Origin: Paracoccus litorisediminis
GTDB taxonomy: Bacteria; Pseudomonadota; Alphaproteobacteria; Rhodobacterales; Rhodobacteraceae
NCBI RefSeq assembly: GCF_009711205.1
Contig: NZ_WMIG01000002.1
Location: forward strand, 186,001-250,000
Direction of reading: 5' to 3'
Length of the DNA: 64,000 nucleotides
Shown: piece after piece, positions 44,745 through 54,153 of the stretch
How positions within the stretch are numbered: position 1 is the stretch's first letter
How the letters are laid out: each line of letters begins with the position of its first letter
Made by a program: the position numbers and the translations under genes
The notes under the pieces: model-generated
Told to the model about the DNA's origin: nothing
Database searches by the model: none
The model's input: the letters and a program-made list of their open reading frames with translations, nothing else

Positions 44745-45232
44745 GCAAAGATCTCCTTCAGGCGGGCCTCGTAGCGGTCCTTGATCTCATCGACGATGGC
44801 TTGGGGATCGGGCGCGTGCAGGCAATGGACCAGCAGCGCCTGCCCGTCCTCGGACAGATCGCAGGTCAGCGTGCCGGGCGTCAGCGTGATGGTCGAGGCC
44901 AAGGCGGTGATCGCCTCGGGCTGGGTCAGTTCCAGCGGAATGACGATCCATGCGGGCTGCAGATCGCGGCGCGGTTTGAACAGCACGATCCGGGCCACGT
45001 CGAAGTTCGCCTTGACGATGTCATGCAGCACGATCGCCAGATAGCCGGGAATCCGGCCCGGAGATTTCAGCTTGGCCGTATCGGGCCAATAGGGTGCCGT
45101 CATCAGCGGGATCACCACGCCAAGGATCACCGCAAAGACCAGCGATCCGACGGCCCAGCGGTTCACCAGCAGCATCCAGACCGCAATCAGGACCAGCGAC
45201 AGATAGGGATGTGGCAGCAGGCGGCGGATCAT
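44741..45232 (-). CDS. mnhE: Mrp/Pha antiporter subunit E
   Basis: The 163-residue product has two N-terminal helices (PYLSLVLIAVWMLLVNRWAV and GSLVFAVILGVVIPLMTA) and a cytoplasmic domain containing LASTITLTPGTLTCDLSEDG (about residues 111-130), the conserved MnhE element. Both ends overlap their neighbours by four bases, so expression is coupled to mnhD and mnhF. Confidence 0.94.
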   Translation of the reverse strand: MIRRLLPHPYLSLVLIAVWMLLVNRWAVGSLVFAVILGVVIPLMTAPYWPDTAKLKSPGRIPGYLAIVLHDIVKANFDVARIVLFKPRRDLQPAWIVIPLELTQPEAITALASTITLTPGTLTCDLSEDGQALLVHCLHAPDPQAIVDEIKDRYEARLKEIFA

Positions 45233-46821
45233 TTCGTGCCCTCCTGCCCCTCAAGCACCGCGTGCAGGTAGATCGAGGGGTTGTACAGCTGATCGGCCGT
45301 CGCCTCGGCAAAGCGCGTCACCGGCCCGGCAAAGATGGTCAACGCCACGATCCCCGCCAGCAACAGACCCACGGCGCTGGCCGCCAGCGCGGGCGAGGCT
45401 GCGTCGCCCAGATCCTGAATATGCTCATCGGGTTCCAGCTTGGTCGGGATCGGACCCCGGCGCGGCGCGGCGGGCGCGGCGACGGGCACCGGTACCTCTT
45501 GCAGCTCGTAGGACTTCCAGAACACCAGCGAGCCCGCCCGCGACATGCCATAGATCGCCACCAGCGAGGACAGGATCACCGTGCCCCAGATCCACGGAGC
45601 AGCCGCCGCATCGCGGGTGGCGTCCAGCACCAGCAGCTTGCCGATGAAGCCCGAAAACGGCGGCATGCCGACCACGGCAATGGCGGTGGCAAAGAACAGC
45701 GCCGCGATCAGCCCATTGCCCGGCATGACCCCGTCCAGACGCAGCCACAGGTCTCCGCGTCGGGCACCGACCATGTCGACGACCAGAAACAGCGCCGCCC
45801 CGGCAAGGGTCGAGTGGATAATGTAATAGATCGCCGCCGTGGTCGCCTGCGGGGTGAATTGCGACACCGCGATCATCAGCGTGCCGACCGAGCCAATCGC
45901 TGCAAAGGCCGCCAGACGGCCAAGATTGCGCGTGCCCAGAATGCCGATCTGCCCGATCGCCAGCGTGAACAGGGCGGCGGGCAGCAGCAGGTCCATCACC
46001 ACCCCCTCGATCACCGTGTCCTGCGGAAAGATCAGCGTGTAGAAGCGCAGGATCGCATAGACCCCCACCTTGGTCATCACCGCGAACAGCGCCGCGACCG
46101 GTCCCGGCGCATTGGCATAGGTCGAGGGCAGCCAGAAATGCAGCGGCACCAGCGAGGCCTTGATCGCAAAGACCAGCATCAGCAGCACTGCGCCGGTGCG
46201 CAGCAGCGCGGTGTCCTCGGCGGGCATGACGGCGACGCGGGCGGCCATGTCGGCCATGTTCAGCGTGCCGGTGACGGCGTAAAGCACCCCCAGCGCCGCC
46301 AGAAACAGGGTCGAACCCGCAAGGTTATAGGCGATGTATTGCACGCCCGCGCGCAGTCGCATCGGGCCGCCGCCATGGATCATCAGCCCGTAGCTGGCGA
46401 TCAGCAGGATCTCGAAAAAGACGAACAGGTTGAAGGCGTCGCCGGTCAGGAAGGCACCGCAGACGCCCATCAGCTGGAACTGCCACAGCGCATGGAAATG
46501 CCAGCCCTTGCGGTCCCATCCCGAACCAAAGGCGTAAAGCTGCACCGCCAGCGCCAAAGCGGCGGTCAGCGCCACCATCATCGCCGCCAGCCGATCCAGC
46601 ATCAGCACGATGCCAAAGGGCGCGGCCCAATTGCCAAGGCGATAGACATAGACCTCGCCCGAGGAAGCCATCCAGTTCAGATACAGCGCCACGCCCAACA
46701 GGGCGGCGGTTCCGGCGATGGAAAACACCCGTTGCAGCAGCAGGTCGGCGCGCATCCACAGGATGATCAGCGCGCCCATGACCGCCGGCAGAACGACGGG
46801 AGCGATCAGGATATGGTTCAT
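45229..46821 (-). CDS. mnhD: Mrp/Pha antiporter subunit D (NuoN/M-like proton channel)
   Basis: The 530-residue product is a proton-conducting antiporter-like subunit related to complex I NuoL/M/N, with 14 or so helices. Visible marks include the conserved loop and lysine region FAIKASLVPLHFWLPSTYAN (about residues 219-238), the ANAPGPVAALFAVMTKVGVY stretch and VVGMPPFSGFIGKLLVL. It shares one base with the mnhC stop (TGATG) and four with mnhE. It should translocate protons in exchange for sodium or potassium together with MnhA. Confidence 0.95.
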   Translation of the reverse strand: MNHILIAPVVLPAVMGALIILWMRADLLLQRVFSIAGTAALLGVALYLNWMASSGEVYVYRLGNWAAPFGIVLMLDRLAAMMVALTAALALAVQLYAFGSGWDRKGWHFHALWQFQLMGVCGAFLTGDAFNLFVFFEILLIASYGLMIHGGGPMRLRAGVQYIAYNLAGSTLFLAALGVLYAVTGTLNMADMAARVAVMPAEDTALLRTGAVLLMLVFAIKASLVPLHFWLPSTYANAPGPVAALFAVMTKVGVYAILRFYTLIFPQDTVIEGVVMDLLLPAALFTLAIGQIGILGTRNLGRLAAFAAIGSVGTLMIAVSQFTPQATTAAIYYIIHSTLAGAALFLVVDMVGARRGDLWLRLDGVMPGNGLIAALFFATAIAVVGMPPFSGFIGKLLVLDATRDAAAAPWIWGTVILSSLVAIYGMSRAGSLVFWKSYELQEVPVPVAAPAAPRRGPIPTKLEPDEHIQDLGDAASPALAASAVGLLLAGIVALTIFAGPVTRFAEATADQLYNPSIYLHAVLEGQEGTK

Positions 46822-47192
46822 CAGCGTCCTTCCCCGGCATCACCGCGGCTGACGCCCGGCTCTCGGTCGGCGCGGGGCATGTCGACGCGGTCGTCGCCGC
46901 CCTCAAGGAAGGCCCCCAGCGCCATCATCACCGTCACCGCCGTCATCCCGAAGGAAATCACGATGGCGGTCAGCACCAGCGCCTGCGGGATCGGATCGGT
47001 ATAGCTGGTGACCCCGTCCTGCAGGATCGGGGGCTGGTTGATCACCAGCCGCCCGGTCGAGAACAGGAACAGGTTGATGGCATAGCTCAGCATGGTCGTG
47101 CCCAGCACCACCGCAAAGCTGCGGCGGCGCAGGATCAGATAGATGCCCGCCGCGGTCATCATCCCAATGGCGCTGGACAGCAGAAGCTCCAT
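46821..47192 (-). CDS. mnhC: Mrp/Pha antiporter subunit C (NuoK-like)
   Basis: The ATG at 47192 (MELLLSSAIGMMTAAGIYLI) gives 123 residues with three helices homologous to complex I NuoK; GTTMLSYAINLFLFSTGRL and PIPQALVLTAIVISFGMTAV (about residues 67-86) are typical. A 35-residue hydrophilic tail follows (LEGGDDRVDMPRADREPGVS). The start overlaps the mnhAB stop and the stop overlaps the mnhD start, one base each. Confidence 0.95.
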   Translation of the reverse strand: MELLLSSAIGMMTAAGIYLILRRRSFAVVLGTTMLSYAINLFLFSTGRLVINQPPILQDGVTSYTDPIPQALVLTAIVISFGMTAVTVMMALGAFLEGGDDRVDMPRADREPGVSRGDAGEGR

Positions 47193-50035
47193 CAGCGGCC
47201 TCCCTTGATACGACTGGGGTTGATGTCCATCGGCTCGGCATTGACCGTCTCTCCGGCCTGCCGCGCGATCCGTGACAGCGAATTCAGCGCCAGCATCACC
47301 GCGCCGACAACACACAGGAACACGCCAAGGTCAAAGCCCATGGCCGAGGCCAGTTCGAACTTCTCGATCCCCGGCAGCTTCACATAGCCATAGGTCGAGG
47401 TCAGGAACGGATAGCCCGCGAACCATGCCCCGATCCCGGTCACGCCCGCCGCCAGCACGCCCGCGCCGATCATGGCATGATAGGGCACCCGGTTGCGGCT
47501 TTGCGCCCAGCCAAAGCCCGAGGCCATGTATTGCGACACCAGCGCGATCGACACGATCAGCCCAGCGACAAAGCCGCCGCCCGGCATGTTGTGGCCGCGC
47601 AGGAAGATATAGGCCCCGACCACCAGCGAAATCGGCAGGATCAGCCGGGTGATGACCACCATCAGCAGCGGGTGACGTGCCCCGGCGCGGCGGCTGTCAT
47701 AGACCCAATTGCGCAAGCGACGTCCGCTTGCGCCAAGCAGCAGCGTCTCGGTCAGGGCAAAGATCGCCAGTGCGGCAATGCCCAGCACGGTGATCTCGCC
47801 AAAAGTATCATAGCCGCGGAAGTCGACCAGAATGACGTTCACGACATTGTCGCCGCCGCCCAGCTTGTGGCTGTTCTCGATCATGTAGCCCGAGATCGAG
47901 GGCAGCGCGAAATCGCTGCGCATCACCACATAGGACAATGCGCCGAAGCCCAGCCCGGTCAGCGTGGCGATGAAGGCGTCAAAGCCGCGCTTGCCGTCGC
48001 GGCTGTCCAGCACGGTGCGCTTGGGCAGGAAGTTCAGCGCCAGCAGCAGCAGGATGACCGTGACCACCTCGACCGAGATCTGGGTCAGCGCCAGATCGGG
48101 GGCCGACAGATAGACAAAGCTCCCCGAGACGATCAGCCCGATGATGCCCACCAGCACCAGCGCCAGCAACCGGTTGCGGTGAAAGGCCACCATGCAGCAG
48201 GTGGCGATCATCAGCAGCACCCAGCCGATCAGCGGAATCGCATGGATCGGCAGCATGGGCCGGGTCGCGCCGCTATAACCTCCGGTCGAGAAGGCCCAGA
48301 GGCCGCATAGCAGCACCGTCATCGAGAAGGCGACAAAGGCCCGCGCCATCGACCCATTGGTGAAGCGGTCGGTCAGCCGATAGGCCAGATAAAGCGCCGC
48401 CTGGGTCACGCCATCGAACATGGCTTTTGCATCGGGCCGCCAGACCCTGTCGCGGATGGCCAGCATGCGCGGATTGAGGATCAGCAGCAGCAGACCGCCC
48501 AATGTCGCTACGATCGACAGCTTCAGCGCCATGTTCAGCCCGTGCCACAGCGCCAGATGCGCGTGCGGATGCCCACCCGTGACAGCCCCCGCCGAGGCAT
48601 CGACCAGCCAGCCCGCGAATGTGTTCGGAAACAGCCCGATCAGCACCACCAGCGCGGTCAGGATCGCGGGCCCGATCCACAGACCGATGCCCGGATCATG
48701 CGGCTTGTGGGGATAGTCGTCCCGTTCGGGACCAAAGAAGACCTGCCAGACGAAGCGCAGCGAATATCCGACCGAGAAGATCGCCCCTACTGTCGCCATC
48801 GCCCAGACCAGATTGGCATTGCCGCGCCAGACGGCATGGGTGGTTTCCTCCAGCATCATCTCCTTCGAGATGAAGCCGTTCAGCGGCGGAACGCCCGCCA
48901 TCGACAGGGCTGCGATGGTGCCGATCAGGAAGGTGATGGGCATCAGCTTGCGCAGGCCCCCCAGCCGCTTGATCGAGCGCGTCCCGGCCTCATGGTCGAT
49001 GATGCCCGCGGTCATGAACAGCGCGGCCTTGAAGGTGGCGTGGTTGATGATGTGGAACACCGCCGCCACCGCCGCAGCCTCGGTCCCGAAGCCCAGCAGC
49101 ATCGTGATCAGGCCCAGATGCGAGACGGTCGAAAAGGCCAGAAGCGATTTCAGGTCGTCGCGGAAAAAGCCGATCCATGCGCCCAGCACCATGGTCACCA
49201 GCCCGGTGGTCGCGACGATATAGAACCATTCCGGCGTGCCCGACAGCACCGGCCACAGCCGCGCCATCAGGAACAGCCCGGCCTTCACCATGGTCGCGGA
49301 ATGCAGATAGGCCGAAACCGGCGTCGGCGCGGCCATGGCGTGCGGCAGCCAGAAATGGAACGGGAACTGCGCCGATTTCGTGAAGGCCCCCAGCAGGATC
49401 AGAAGCAGCGCGGGCAGGTAAAGCGGGCTGGCTTGGATGGCCTCGCGCGCGTTCAGGATGTCGCTGATGTCGTAGCTGCCCGCGATATTGCCAAGGATCA
49501 GCATGCCCGCGATCATCGCAAGACCGCCCATGCCGGTCACGGTCAGCGCCATTCGCGCGCCCTGCCGCCCCTCGGGCAGGTGCTTCCAATAGCCGATCAG
49601 CAGGAAGGACGACAGCGAGGTCAGCTCCCAGAAGATCAGCAAAAGCAGGATGTTGTCGGACAGCACGATGCCCATCATCGCGCCCTGGAACAGCATCAGA
49701 TAGGTATAGAACACGCCGACCGGCTCATGCCGCGCCAGATAGAAGCGGGCATAGGTGATGATCAGCAAGCCGATGCCAAGGATCAGGATGCCGAACAGCA
49801 GCCCCAGCCCGTCGATGCGGAAATTCGCGTTCAGCCCCAGCTGGGGCAGCCAGTCGATGCGGGTGGTAATGACCTCACCGGCCATGATCGCGGGGATATG
49901 CAGGCACAGGCCCAGCAGCGCGACAAAGGTGGCCGTTCCGCAAACCATCGCCGCCACATCCCGCCCGGATCGGATCAACAGGCCCGGCAGCAAAGCGCCG
50001 ATGAAGGGAAGAGCGGCAATCAAGGCGGGCGACAT
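47192..50035 (-). CDS. mnhAB: Fused Mrp/Pha antiporter subunits A and B
   Basis: AAGGAGGAACC precedes the ATG at 50035, and the product is 947 residues. The first 700 or so are MnhA, related to NuoL (motifs SAQFPFHFWLPHAMAAPTPV at about 220-240, and MTAGIIDHEAGTRSIKRLGG). The terminal 200 residues correspond to a complete MnhB domain, with LPISLVVGAYIFLRGHNMPG and GGFVAGLIVSIALVSQYMAS; this is a separate gene in Bacillus. The fused form is known from rhizobial Pha systems. It heads a six-gene operon that covers all seven subunits. The complex exports sodium or potassium at alkaline pH or high salt. Confidence 0.94.
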   Translation of the reverse strand: MSPALIAALPFIGALLPGLLIRSGRDVAAMVCGTATFVALLGLCLHIPAIMAGEVITTRIDWLPQLGLNANFRIDGLGLLFGILILGIGLLIITYARFYLARHEPVGVFYTYLMLFQGAMMGIVLSDNILLLLIFWELTSLSSFLLIGYWKHLPEGRQGARMALTVTGMGGLAMIAGMLILGNIAGSYDISDILNAREAIQASPLYLPALLLILLGAFTKSAQFPFHFWLPHAMAAPTPVSAYLHSATMVKAGLFLMARLWPVLSGTPEWFYIVATTGLVTMVLGAWIGFFRDDLKSLLAFSTVSHLGLITMLLGFGTEAAAVAAVFHIINHATFKAALFMTAGIIDHEAGTRSIKRLGGLRKLMPITFLIGTIAALSMAGVPPLNGFISKEMMLEETTHAVWRGNANLVWAMATVGAIFSVGYSLRFVWQVFFGPERDDYPHKPHDPGIGLWIGPAILTALVVLIGLFPNTFAGWLVDASAGAVTGGHPHAHLALWHGLNMALKLSIVATLGGLLLLILNPRMLAIRDRVWRPDAKAMFDGVTQAALYLAYRLTDRFTNGSMARAFVAFSMTVLLCGLWAFSTGGYSGATRPMLPIHAIPLIGWVLLMIATCCMVAFHRNRLLALVLVGIIGLIVSGSFVYLSAPDLALTQISVEVVTVILLLLALNFLPKRTVLDSRDGKRGFDAFIATLTGLGFGALSYVVMRSDFALPSISGYMIENSHKLGGGDNVVNVILVDFRGYDTFGEITVLGIAALAIFALTETLLLGASGRRLRNWVYDSRRAGARHPLLMVVITRLILPISLVVGAYIFLRGHNMPGGGFVAGLIVSIALVSQYMASGFGWAQSRNRVPYHAMIGAGVLAAGVTGIGAWFAGYPFLTSTYGYVKLPGIEKFELASAMGFDLGVFLCVVGAVMLALNSLSRIARQAGETVNAEPMDINPSRIKGGR

Positions 50036-50125
50036 GGTTCCTCCTTCCAGTGGCGATCCTATGTCCCGAGCCATTCCCTGAATGTCAACCCGAACCGGGG
50101 TTTAGGGAAGTTGACGCTAGGCGAT

Positions 50126-50140
50126 GTTCACCTTTCGTGC
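50126..50140 (+). promoter_or_regulatory. Candidate LexA box upstream of ruvC
   Basis: GTTC-N7-GTGC lies 29 bases before the ruvC start and differs by one base from the alphaproteobacterial LexA operator GTTC-N7-GTTC. The ruvCAB genes are SOS-induced in several relatives, so the position is sensible. The mismatch lowers confidence. Confidence 0.4.
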
Positions 50141-50168
50141 TAATCAACGGGAAAAAATCGGGACAGGC

Positions 50169-50663
50169 ATGAGAATTATCGGCATCGATCCGGGACTGCG
50201 AAACATGGGCTGGGGCGTGATCTCGGTCGATGGGCCGCGCCTGCGCCACATCGCCAATGGCATCGTCCATTCCGAGGCAGGCGATCTGGGGCCAAGGCTG
50301 GCGGTGCTGTATCGCGGGTTGTGCGAAGTCATCGCCGAACATCAGCCCACCAATGCCGCGGTCGAGCAGACCTTCGTCAACAAGGACGCGGTCGGCACGC
50401 TGAAGCTGGGACAGGCGCGCGGCATCGCCCTGCTGGCCCCGGCGGCGGCGGGCATCGAGATTGGCGAATACGCCCCGAACGCGGTCAAGAAATCCGTGGT
50501 CGGCGTCGGCCATGCCGCCAAAGAGCAGATCCAGCACATGGTCCGCCTGATGCTGCCGGGGGTCGAACTGGCCGGGCCTGACGCAGCGGACGCTCTGGCG
50601 ATCGCGATCTGTCACGCGCATCACTTGCAGGGTCGCGCCCTGCGCATCAAGATCAAGACATGA
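50169..50663 (+). CDS. ruvC: Crossover junction endodeoxyribonuclease RuvC
   Basis: RuvC cuts Holliday junctions symmetrically. The ATG at 50169 ([20 protein letters not shown]) gives 164 residues. The four acidic catalytic residues are visible: Asp7 in GIDPG, Glu in [10 protein letters not shown] (about 67), and the pair in [16 protein letters not shown] (about 138 and 141). Ten bases separate it from ruvA, so the two share a transcript. Confidence 0.96.
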   Translation: MRIIGIDPGLRNMGWGVISVDGPRLRHIANGIVHSEAGDLGPRLAVLYRGLCEVIAEHQPTNAAVEQTFVNKDAVGTLKLGQARGIALLAPAAAGIEIGEYAPNAVKKSVVGVGHAAKEQIQHMVRLMLPGVELAGPDAADALAIAICHAHHLQGRALRIKIKT

Positions 50664-50673
50664 GGGAAAGCAC

Positions 50674-51348
50674 ATGATCGGACGCATCGCCGGGATCATC
50701 CTGCACCGGGCACAGGACCATGTGCTGATCGACGTGCGCGGCGTGGGCTATATCGTCCATGTCAGCGAACGCACCGCCGCCAGCCTGCCACCGGCGGGTC
50801 AGGCCACCGCGCTTTATACCGAACTGCTGGTGCGCGAGGATCTGCTGCAGCTTTTCGGCTTCCCTTCGTTGCTGGAGAAGGAATGGCACCGGCTGCTGAC
50901 CTCGGTTCAGGGGGTCGGGGCCAAGGTGTCGCTGGCCATTCTGGGCACACTCTCCGCCGAGGGTCTGTCGCGCGCACTGGCGCTTGGCGACTGGTCGGCC
51001 TTGCGCAAGGCACCGGGCGTCGGCCCAAAACTCGCGCAGCGCATCACCATGGAACTCAAGGACAAGGCCCCCGCGATCATGGCGCTTGGCGGCAGCCTCA
51101 GCGTCGATCTGGGGCCGATGCCGGACGCCGAGGTGATCGAATCCAGCGGCACCAAGAAGCCCGCCCCTGCCCCGCGTGTCGATAGCAACGCGCAGGCGAC
51201 GGCGGATGCGCTGTCGGCACTGTCCAATCTGGGCTATGCTCCTTCCGAGGCTGCCGGGGCCGTGGCCGAGGCGCAGGGCCGGGAACCCGGTGCCCCGACC
51301 GCCGCGTTGATCCGGGCGGCCCTCAGGCTGCTTGCCCCCAAGGAGTAA
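50674..51348 (+). CDS. ruvA: Holliday junction DNA helicase subunit RuvA
   Basis: RuvA binds the four-way junction and loads RuvB rings. The 224-residue product has the N-terminal OB fold ([20 protein letters not shown]), tandem helix-hairpin-helix motifs ([16 protein letters not shown] at about 87; [20 protein letters not shown] at about 112) and a C-terminal RuvB-binding domain ([20 protein letters not shown]). A linker rich in Lys, Pro and Ala ([11 protein letters not shown]) joins them. It is followed four bases later by htpX instead of ruvB. Confidence 0.96.
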   Translation: MIGRIAGIILHRAQDHVLIDVRGVGYIVHVSERTAASLPPAGQATALYTELLVREDLLQLFGFPSLLEKEWHRLLTSVQGVGAKVSLAILGTLSAEGLSRALALGDWSALRKAPGVGPKLAQRITMELKDKAPAIMALGGSLSVDLGPMPDAEVIESSGTKKPAPAPRVDSNAQATADALSALSNLGYAPSEAAGAVAEAQGREPGAPTAALIRAALRLLAPKE

Positions 51349-51352
51349 GACG

Positions 51353-52261
51353 ATGACCGGAAACCTGCGCACCTTCGTCCTGATGGCCGCCCTGACCGCG
51401 CTGGTCATGGGCATGGGCTATGTGATCGGCGGACAGGGCGGCGCGGTTTTCGCGCTGATCTTTGCGGGCGCGGGCAACCTCTGGGCATGGTGGAACAGCG
51501 ACAAGGCCGTGCTACGCCAGCAGGGCGCAATGCTGGTGACGCGGCAGGACGCACCGGAACTGGTCGACATGGTGGCAGCGCTGGCACAACGTGCGAACCT
51601 GCCCATGCCCAAGGTCTATGTGCTGGCCACCGACCAGCCCAATGCCTTCGCCACCGGCCGCAATCCCGAAAACGCCGCCGTGGCGGTGACGCAGGGCATC
51701 ATGCGGGTCTTGAACCGCGATGAGCTGGCCGGGGTAATCGCCCATGAACTGGCGCATATCAAACATCGCGACACGCTGACCATGACCGTCACCGCGACCA
51801 TGGCCGGGGCCATCGCCATGCTGGGCAACATGCTGATGTTCTCCAGCATGTTCGGTGGGCGCGACGATCAGCGCGGCGGCGGTCTTGCGGGCTTGCTGGC
51901 GATGATCTTTGCACCCTTGGCCGCGGGTCTGGTGCAGATGGCAATCTCGCGCACCCGCGAATACGAGGCCGACCGCATCGGCGCCGAGATCTGCGGCCAG
52001 CCGATGGCGCTGGCCGGAGCCTTGGCCAAAATCTCGCGCGCGGCGGGTCAGGTCGTGAACATCCCCGCGGAAAGGAACCCGGCCTCGGCCAGCATGTTCA
52101 TCATCAACCCGCTGCATGCCCTGCGCATGGACCGCCTGTTCGCCACCCACCCCGCGACCGAGGACCGCATCGCCCGACTGCAGGCCATGTCCGGTGGCAG
52201 TTACAGCGCGTCGCGCGTCCCCTCTGCGGGCGGGCGCGACAGCGGCCCGTGGGGCAGCCAA
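51353..52261 (+). CDS. htpX: M48 zinc metalloprotease HtpX
   Basis: HtpX is an inner-membrane protease that removes misfolded membrane proteins. The ATG at 51353 with AAGGAG upstream starts a product of about 303 residues (stop codon 52262-52264). Two N-terminal helices ([20 protein letters not shown] and [18 protein letters not shown]) precede the catalytic motif [13 protein letters not shown], with zinc histidines near 131 and 135, and the glutamate in [15 protein letters not shown] is the third ligand. It sits between ruvA and ruvB with four bases before it and an ATGA overlap after it, so it is translated with the junction helicase. Confidence 0.93.
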
Positions 52262-53286
52262 TGATCGACCCCGATCCCATGCTGCGCCCCGAGCCGATGG
52301 AAACCGATGGCGAGGACCGCGCCCTGCGTCCGCAGATGCTGTCCGATTTCGTCGGTCAGGCCGAGGCGCGCGCCAATCTGCGTGTCTTCATCGAAAGCGC
52401 CCGGATGCGTGGCAAGGCGATGGATCACACGCTGTTCCACGGCCCACCCGGTCTGGGCAAGACAACGCTGGCGCAGATCATGGCGCGCGAGCTGGGCGTG
52501 AATTTCAAGATGACCTCGGGGCCGGTTCTGGCCCGCGCCGGCGATCTGGCGGCGATCCTGACCAACCTTGAAAACCGCGACGTGCTGTTCATCGACGAGA
52601 TCCACCGGATGAACCCGGCAGTCGAAGAGGTCCTTTATCCCGCGATGGAGGATTTCGAGCTGGATCTGGTCATCGGCGAGGGTCCCGCTGCCCGCACCGT
52701 CCGGATCGAGCTGCAACCTTTCACCCTGGTGGGCGCAACAACCCGGCTGGGCTTGCTGACCACGCCCCTGCGCGACCGCTTCGGCATCCCGACCCGTTTG
52801 CAATTCTACACGATCGACGAGTTGGACCTGATCGTCACCCGCGGCGCGCGGCTGATGGGCATCCCGTCAGAACCCGCGGGCACGCGCGAGATCGCGAAAC
52901 GCGCCCGCGGCACCCCCCGTATCGCCGGTCGCCTGCTGCGACGGGTCATCGATTTTGCCCTGGTCGAAGGCGACGGCCGGCTGACGCGCGAGATCGCGGA
53001 CAGCGCCCTGACCCGCCTTGGCGTCGATCATATCGGTCTGGACAGCGCTGACCGCCGCTACCTTACCCTGATGGCCGAGCATTACGGCGGTGGCCCGGTC
53101 GGCGTGGAAACGCTGTCGGCGGCCCTGTCCGAAAGCCGCGATGCCATCGAGGAAGTGATCGAGCCCTTCCTGATGCAGCAAGGTCTGGTCAGCCGCACGC
53201 CGCGGGGCCGGATGCTGGCGCGCTTGGGCTGGCGGCATCTGGGGCTTGATGCGCCACGTCTGCAGGACAGCCTGTTTGATGACTGA
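52261..53286 (+). CDS. ruvB: Holliday junction branch-migration helicase RuvB
   Basis: RuvB is the hexameric AAA+ motor of branch migration. The ATG at 52261 overlaps the htpX stop (ATGA) and gives 341 residues. Walker A GPPGLGKT lies at about 61-68, Walker [10 protein letters not shown] at about 109, sensor/arginine-finger region [20 protein letters not shown] at about 160-179, and the C-terminal winged-helix ends with [17 protein letters not shown]. The start agrees with the family N-terminus including [20 protein letters not shown]. Confidence 0.96.
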   Translation: MIDPDPMLRPEPMETDGEDRALRPQMLSDFVGQAEARANLRVFIESARMRGKAMDHTLFHGPPGLGKTTLAQIMARELGVNFKMTSGPVLARAGDLAAILTNLENRDVLFIDEIHRMNPAVEEVLYPAMEDFELDLVIGEGPAARTVRIELQPFTLVGATTRLGLLTTPLRDRFGIPTRLQFYTIDELDLIVTRGARLMGIPSEPAGTREIAKRARGTPRIAGRLLRRVIDFALVEGDGRLTREIADSALTRLGVDHIGLDSADRRYLTLMAEHYGGGPVGVETLSAALSESRDAIEEVIEPFLMQQGLVSRTPRGRMLARLGWRHLGLDAPRLQDSLFDD

Positions 53287-53689
53287 GCTTGCGACCCGCA
53301 TCCGGGCCAGCTTCGCGCGCCAGACGATGATGCAGACGCTGGGCGCGACACTGGCCGCGATCGAACCGGGCAAGGTCACCATCACCGCCCCGATCCTGCC
53401 GACCTCGCTCCAGCAGCATGGCGCGGGCCATGCGGGACTGGCCTTCAGCATCGGCGATTCCGCGGCGGGCTATTCCGCGCTGTCGCTGATGCCTGAAGAT
53501 GCCGAGGTGATGACGGTCGAGATGAAGATCAACCTGATGACCCCCGCCACTGGTGATCACCTGATTGCGGAAGGCCGCGTCATTCGACCCGGTCGCCGTA
53601 TTCTGGTGGTCGCCGCCGATGTCTGGGCGGTGACCGGCGATATCCGCAAGCATGTCGCGATGCTGCAGGGAACCATGATCCCGGTCTGA
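53279..53689 (+). CDS. PaaI-like hotdog thioesterase
   Basis: The 136-residue product starts [20 protein letters not shown]; its ATG at 53279 lies inside ruvB with an eight-base overlap. It has the PaaI/4HBT hotdog pattern: a core helix with [20 protein letters not shown] (about residues 47-66) and strands [18 protein letters not shown] and [18 protein letters not shown]. It should hydrolyse an acyl-CoA thioester, substrate unknown. It is the final gene of the ruvC-ruvA-htpX-ruvB unit; a repeat-based hairpin follows nine bases later. Confidence 0.88.
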   Translation: MTELATRIRASFARQTMMQTLGATLAAIEPGKVTITAPILPTSLQQHGAGHAGLAFSIGDSAAGYSALSLMPEDAEVMTVEMKINLMTPATGDHLIAEGRVIRPGRRILVVAADVWAVTGDIRKHVAMLQGTMIPV

Positions 53690-53697
53690 AGGAAGGC

Positions 53698-53740
53698 GGG
53701 GGCTCTGCCCCCGGACCCCCGGGATATTTCGACAAGAGAG
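53698..53740 (+). repeat. Rhodobacterial composite intergenic repeat, copy a
   Basis: A GGGGGC-TCT-GCCCCC hairpin is followed by CCCCCGGGATATTTCGACAA and GAGAG. It lies nine bases after the thioesterase stop, in the plus orientation, and faces copy b so that the two could pair into a long stem. Possibly a transcription end for the ruv unit. Confidence 0.75.
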
Positions 53741-53763
53741 ATGACAAGGGGCGGCTTCGCGCG

Positions 53764-53820
53764 CTTCTTTCTTGTCCAAATATCCTGGGGGAGCGCGGCA
53801 CGCGCGGGGGCAAAGCCCCC
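53764..53820 (-). repeat. Rhodobacterial composite intergenic repeat, copy b (inverted)
   Basis: On the minus strand GGGGGC-TTT-GCCCCC is followed by a short GC stem and then CCCCCAGGATATTTGGACAA plus GAAAGAAG. It is an inverted partner to copy a and lies downstream of the chorismate mutase gene on the same strand. The pair fills the convergent gap 53690-53835. Confidence 0.75.
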
Positions 53821-53835
53821 ACTACTGCAGACGAC

Positions 53836-54153
53836 TCAATCGCGCCGGGGGTCGGACAGGACCCGATCCTCTTGCGCGATGAAATGTTCCATCATCAGCC
53901 GCCACAGGCGTTCCGCCAGATCCGGGTCCAGCCCTTCCTGGATGGCAAAACGGCGGGCATTCGCGGCAACCTCCTCGACCCGGCTGTCGATCCTGGCGGG
54001 CAGGTTTTCTTGCGATTTGATCCGGGCCGCCTCGTCGATCAGCGACGACCGTTCGGCCAGCAGCGCGATCAGGCGGGCGTCCAGCGCGTCGATCCGGGCA
54101 CGCAGATCGTGCATCCGGGACTGGGGCGATAGGGTGGGTTCGGGACTGGGCAT
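53836..54153 (-). CDS. Chorismate mutase (AroQ class)
   Basis: The product of 105 residues (start MPSPEPTLSPQSRMHDLRAR at 54153; an ATG 13 codons later would also work) is an all-helical AroQ chorismate mutase. Helix one carries LRARIDALDARLIALLAERS, with the conserved arginine and aspartate (about residues 17-36), followed by AARIKSQENLPARIDSRVEE with the conserved lysine and arginine, and ERLWRLMMEHFIAQED. It converts chorismate to prephenate for phenylalanine and tyrosine. Stand-alone domain, not fused to prephenate dehydratase; the neighbours are unrelated. Confidence 0.9.
   Translation of the reverse strand: MPSPEPTLSPQSRMHDLRARIDALDARLIALLAERSSLIDEAARIKSQENLPARIDSRVEEVAANARRFAIQEGLDPDLAERLWRLMMEHFIAQEDRVLSDPRRD

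Noticed and set aside
45094..47004. Plus-strand frame of 636 codons opposite mnhC/mnhD/mnhE
   Set aside because: Arg/Gln/His-rich shadow of transmembrane genes; no start signal, no known domain.
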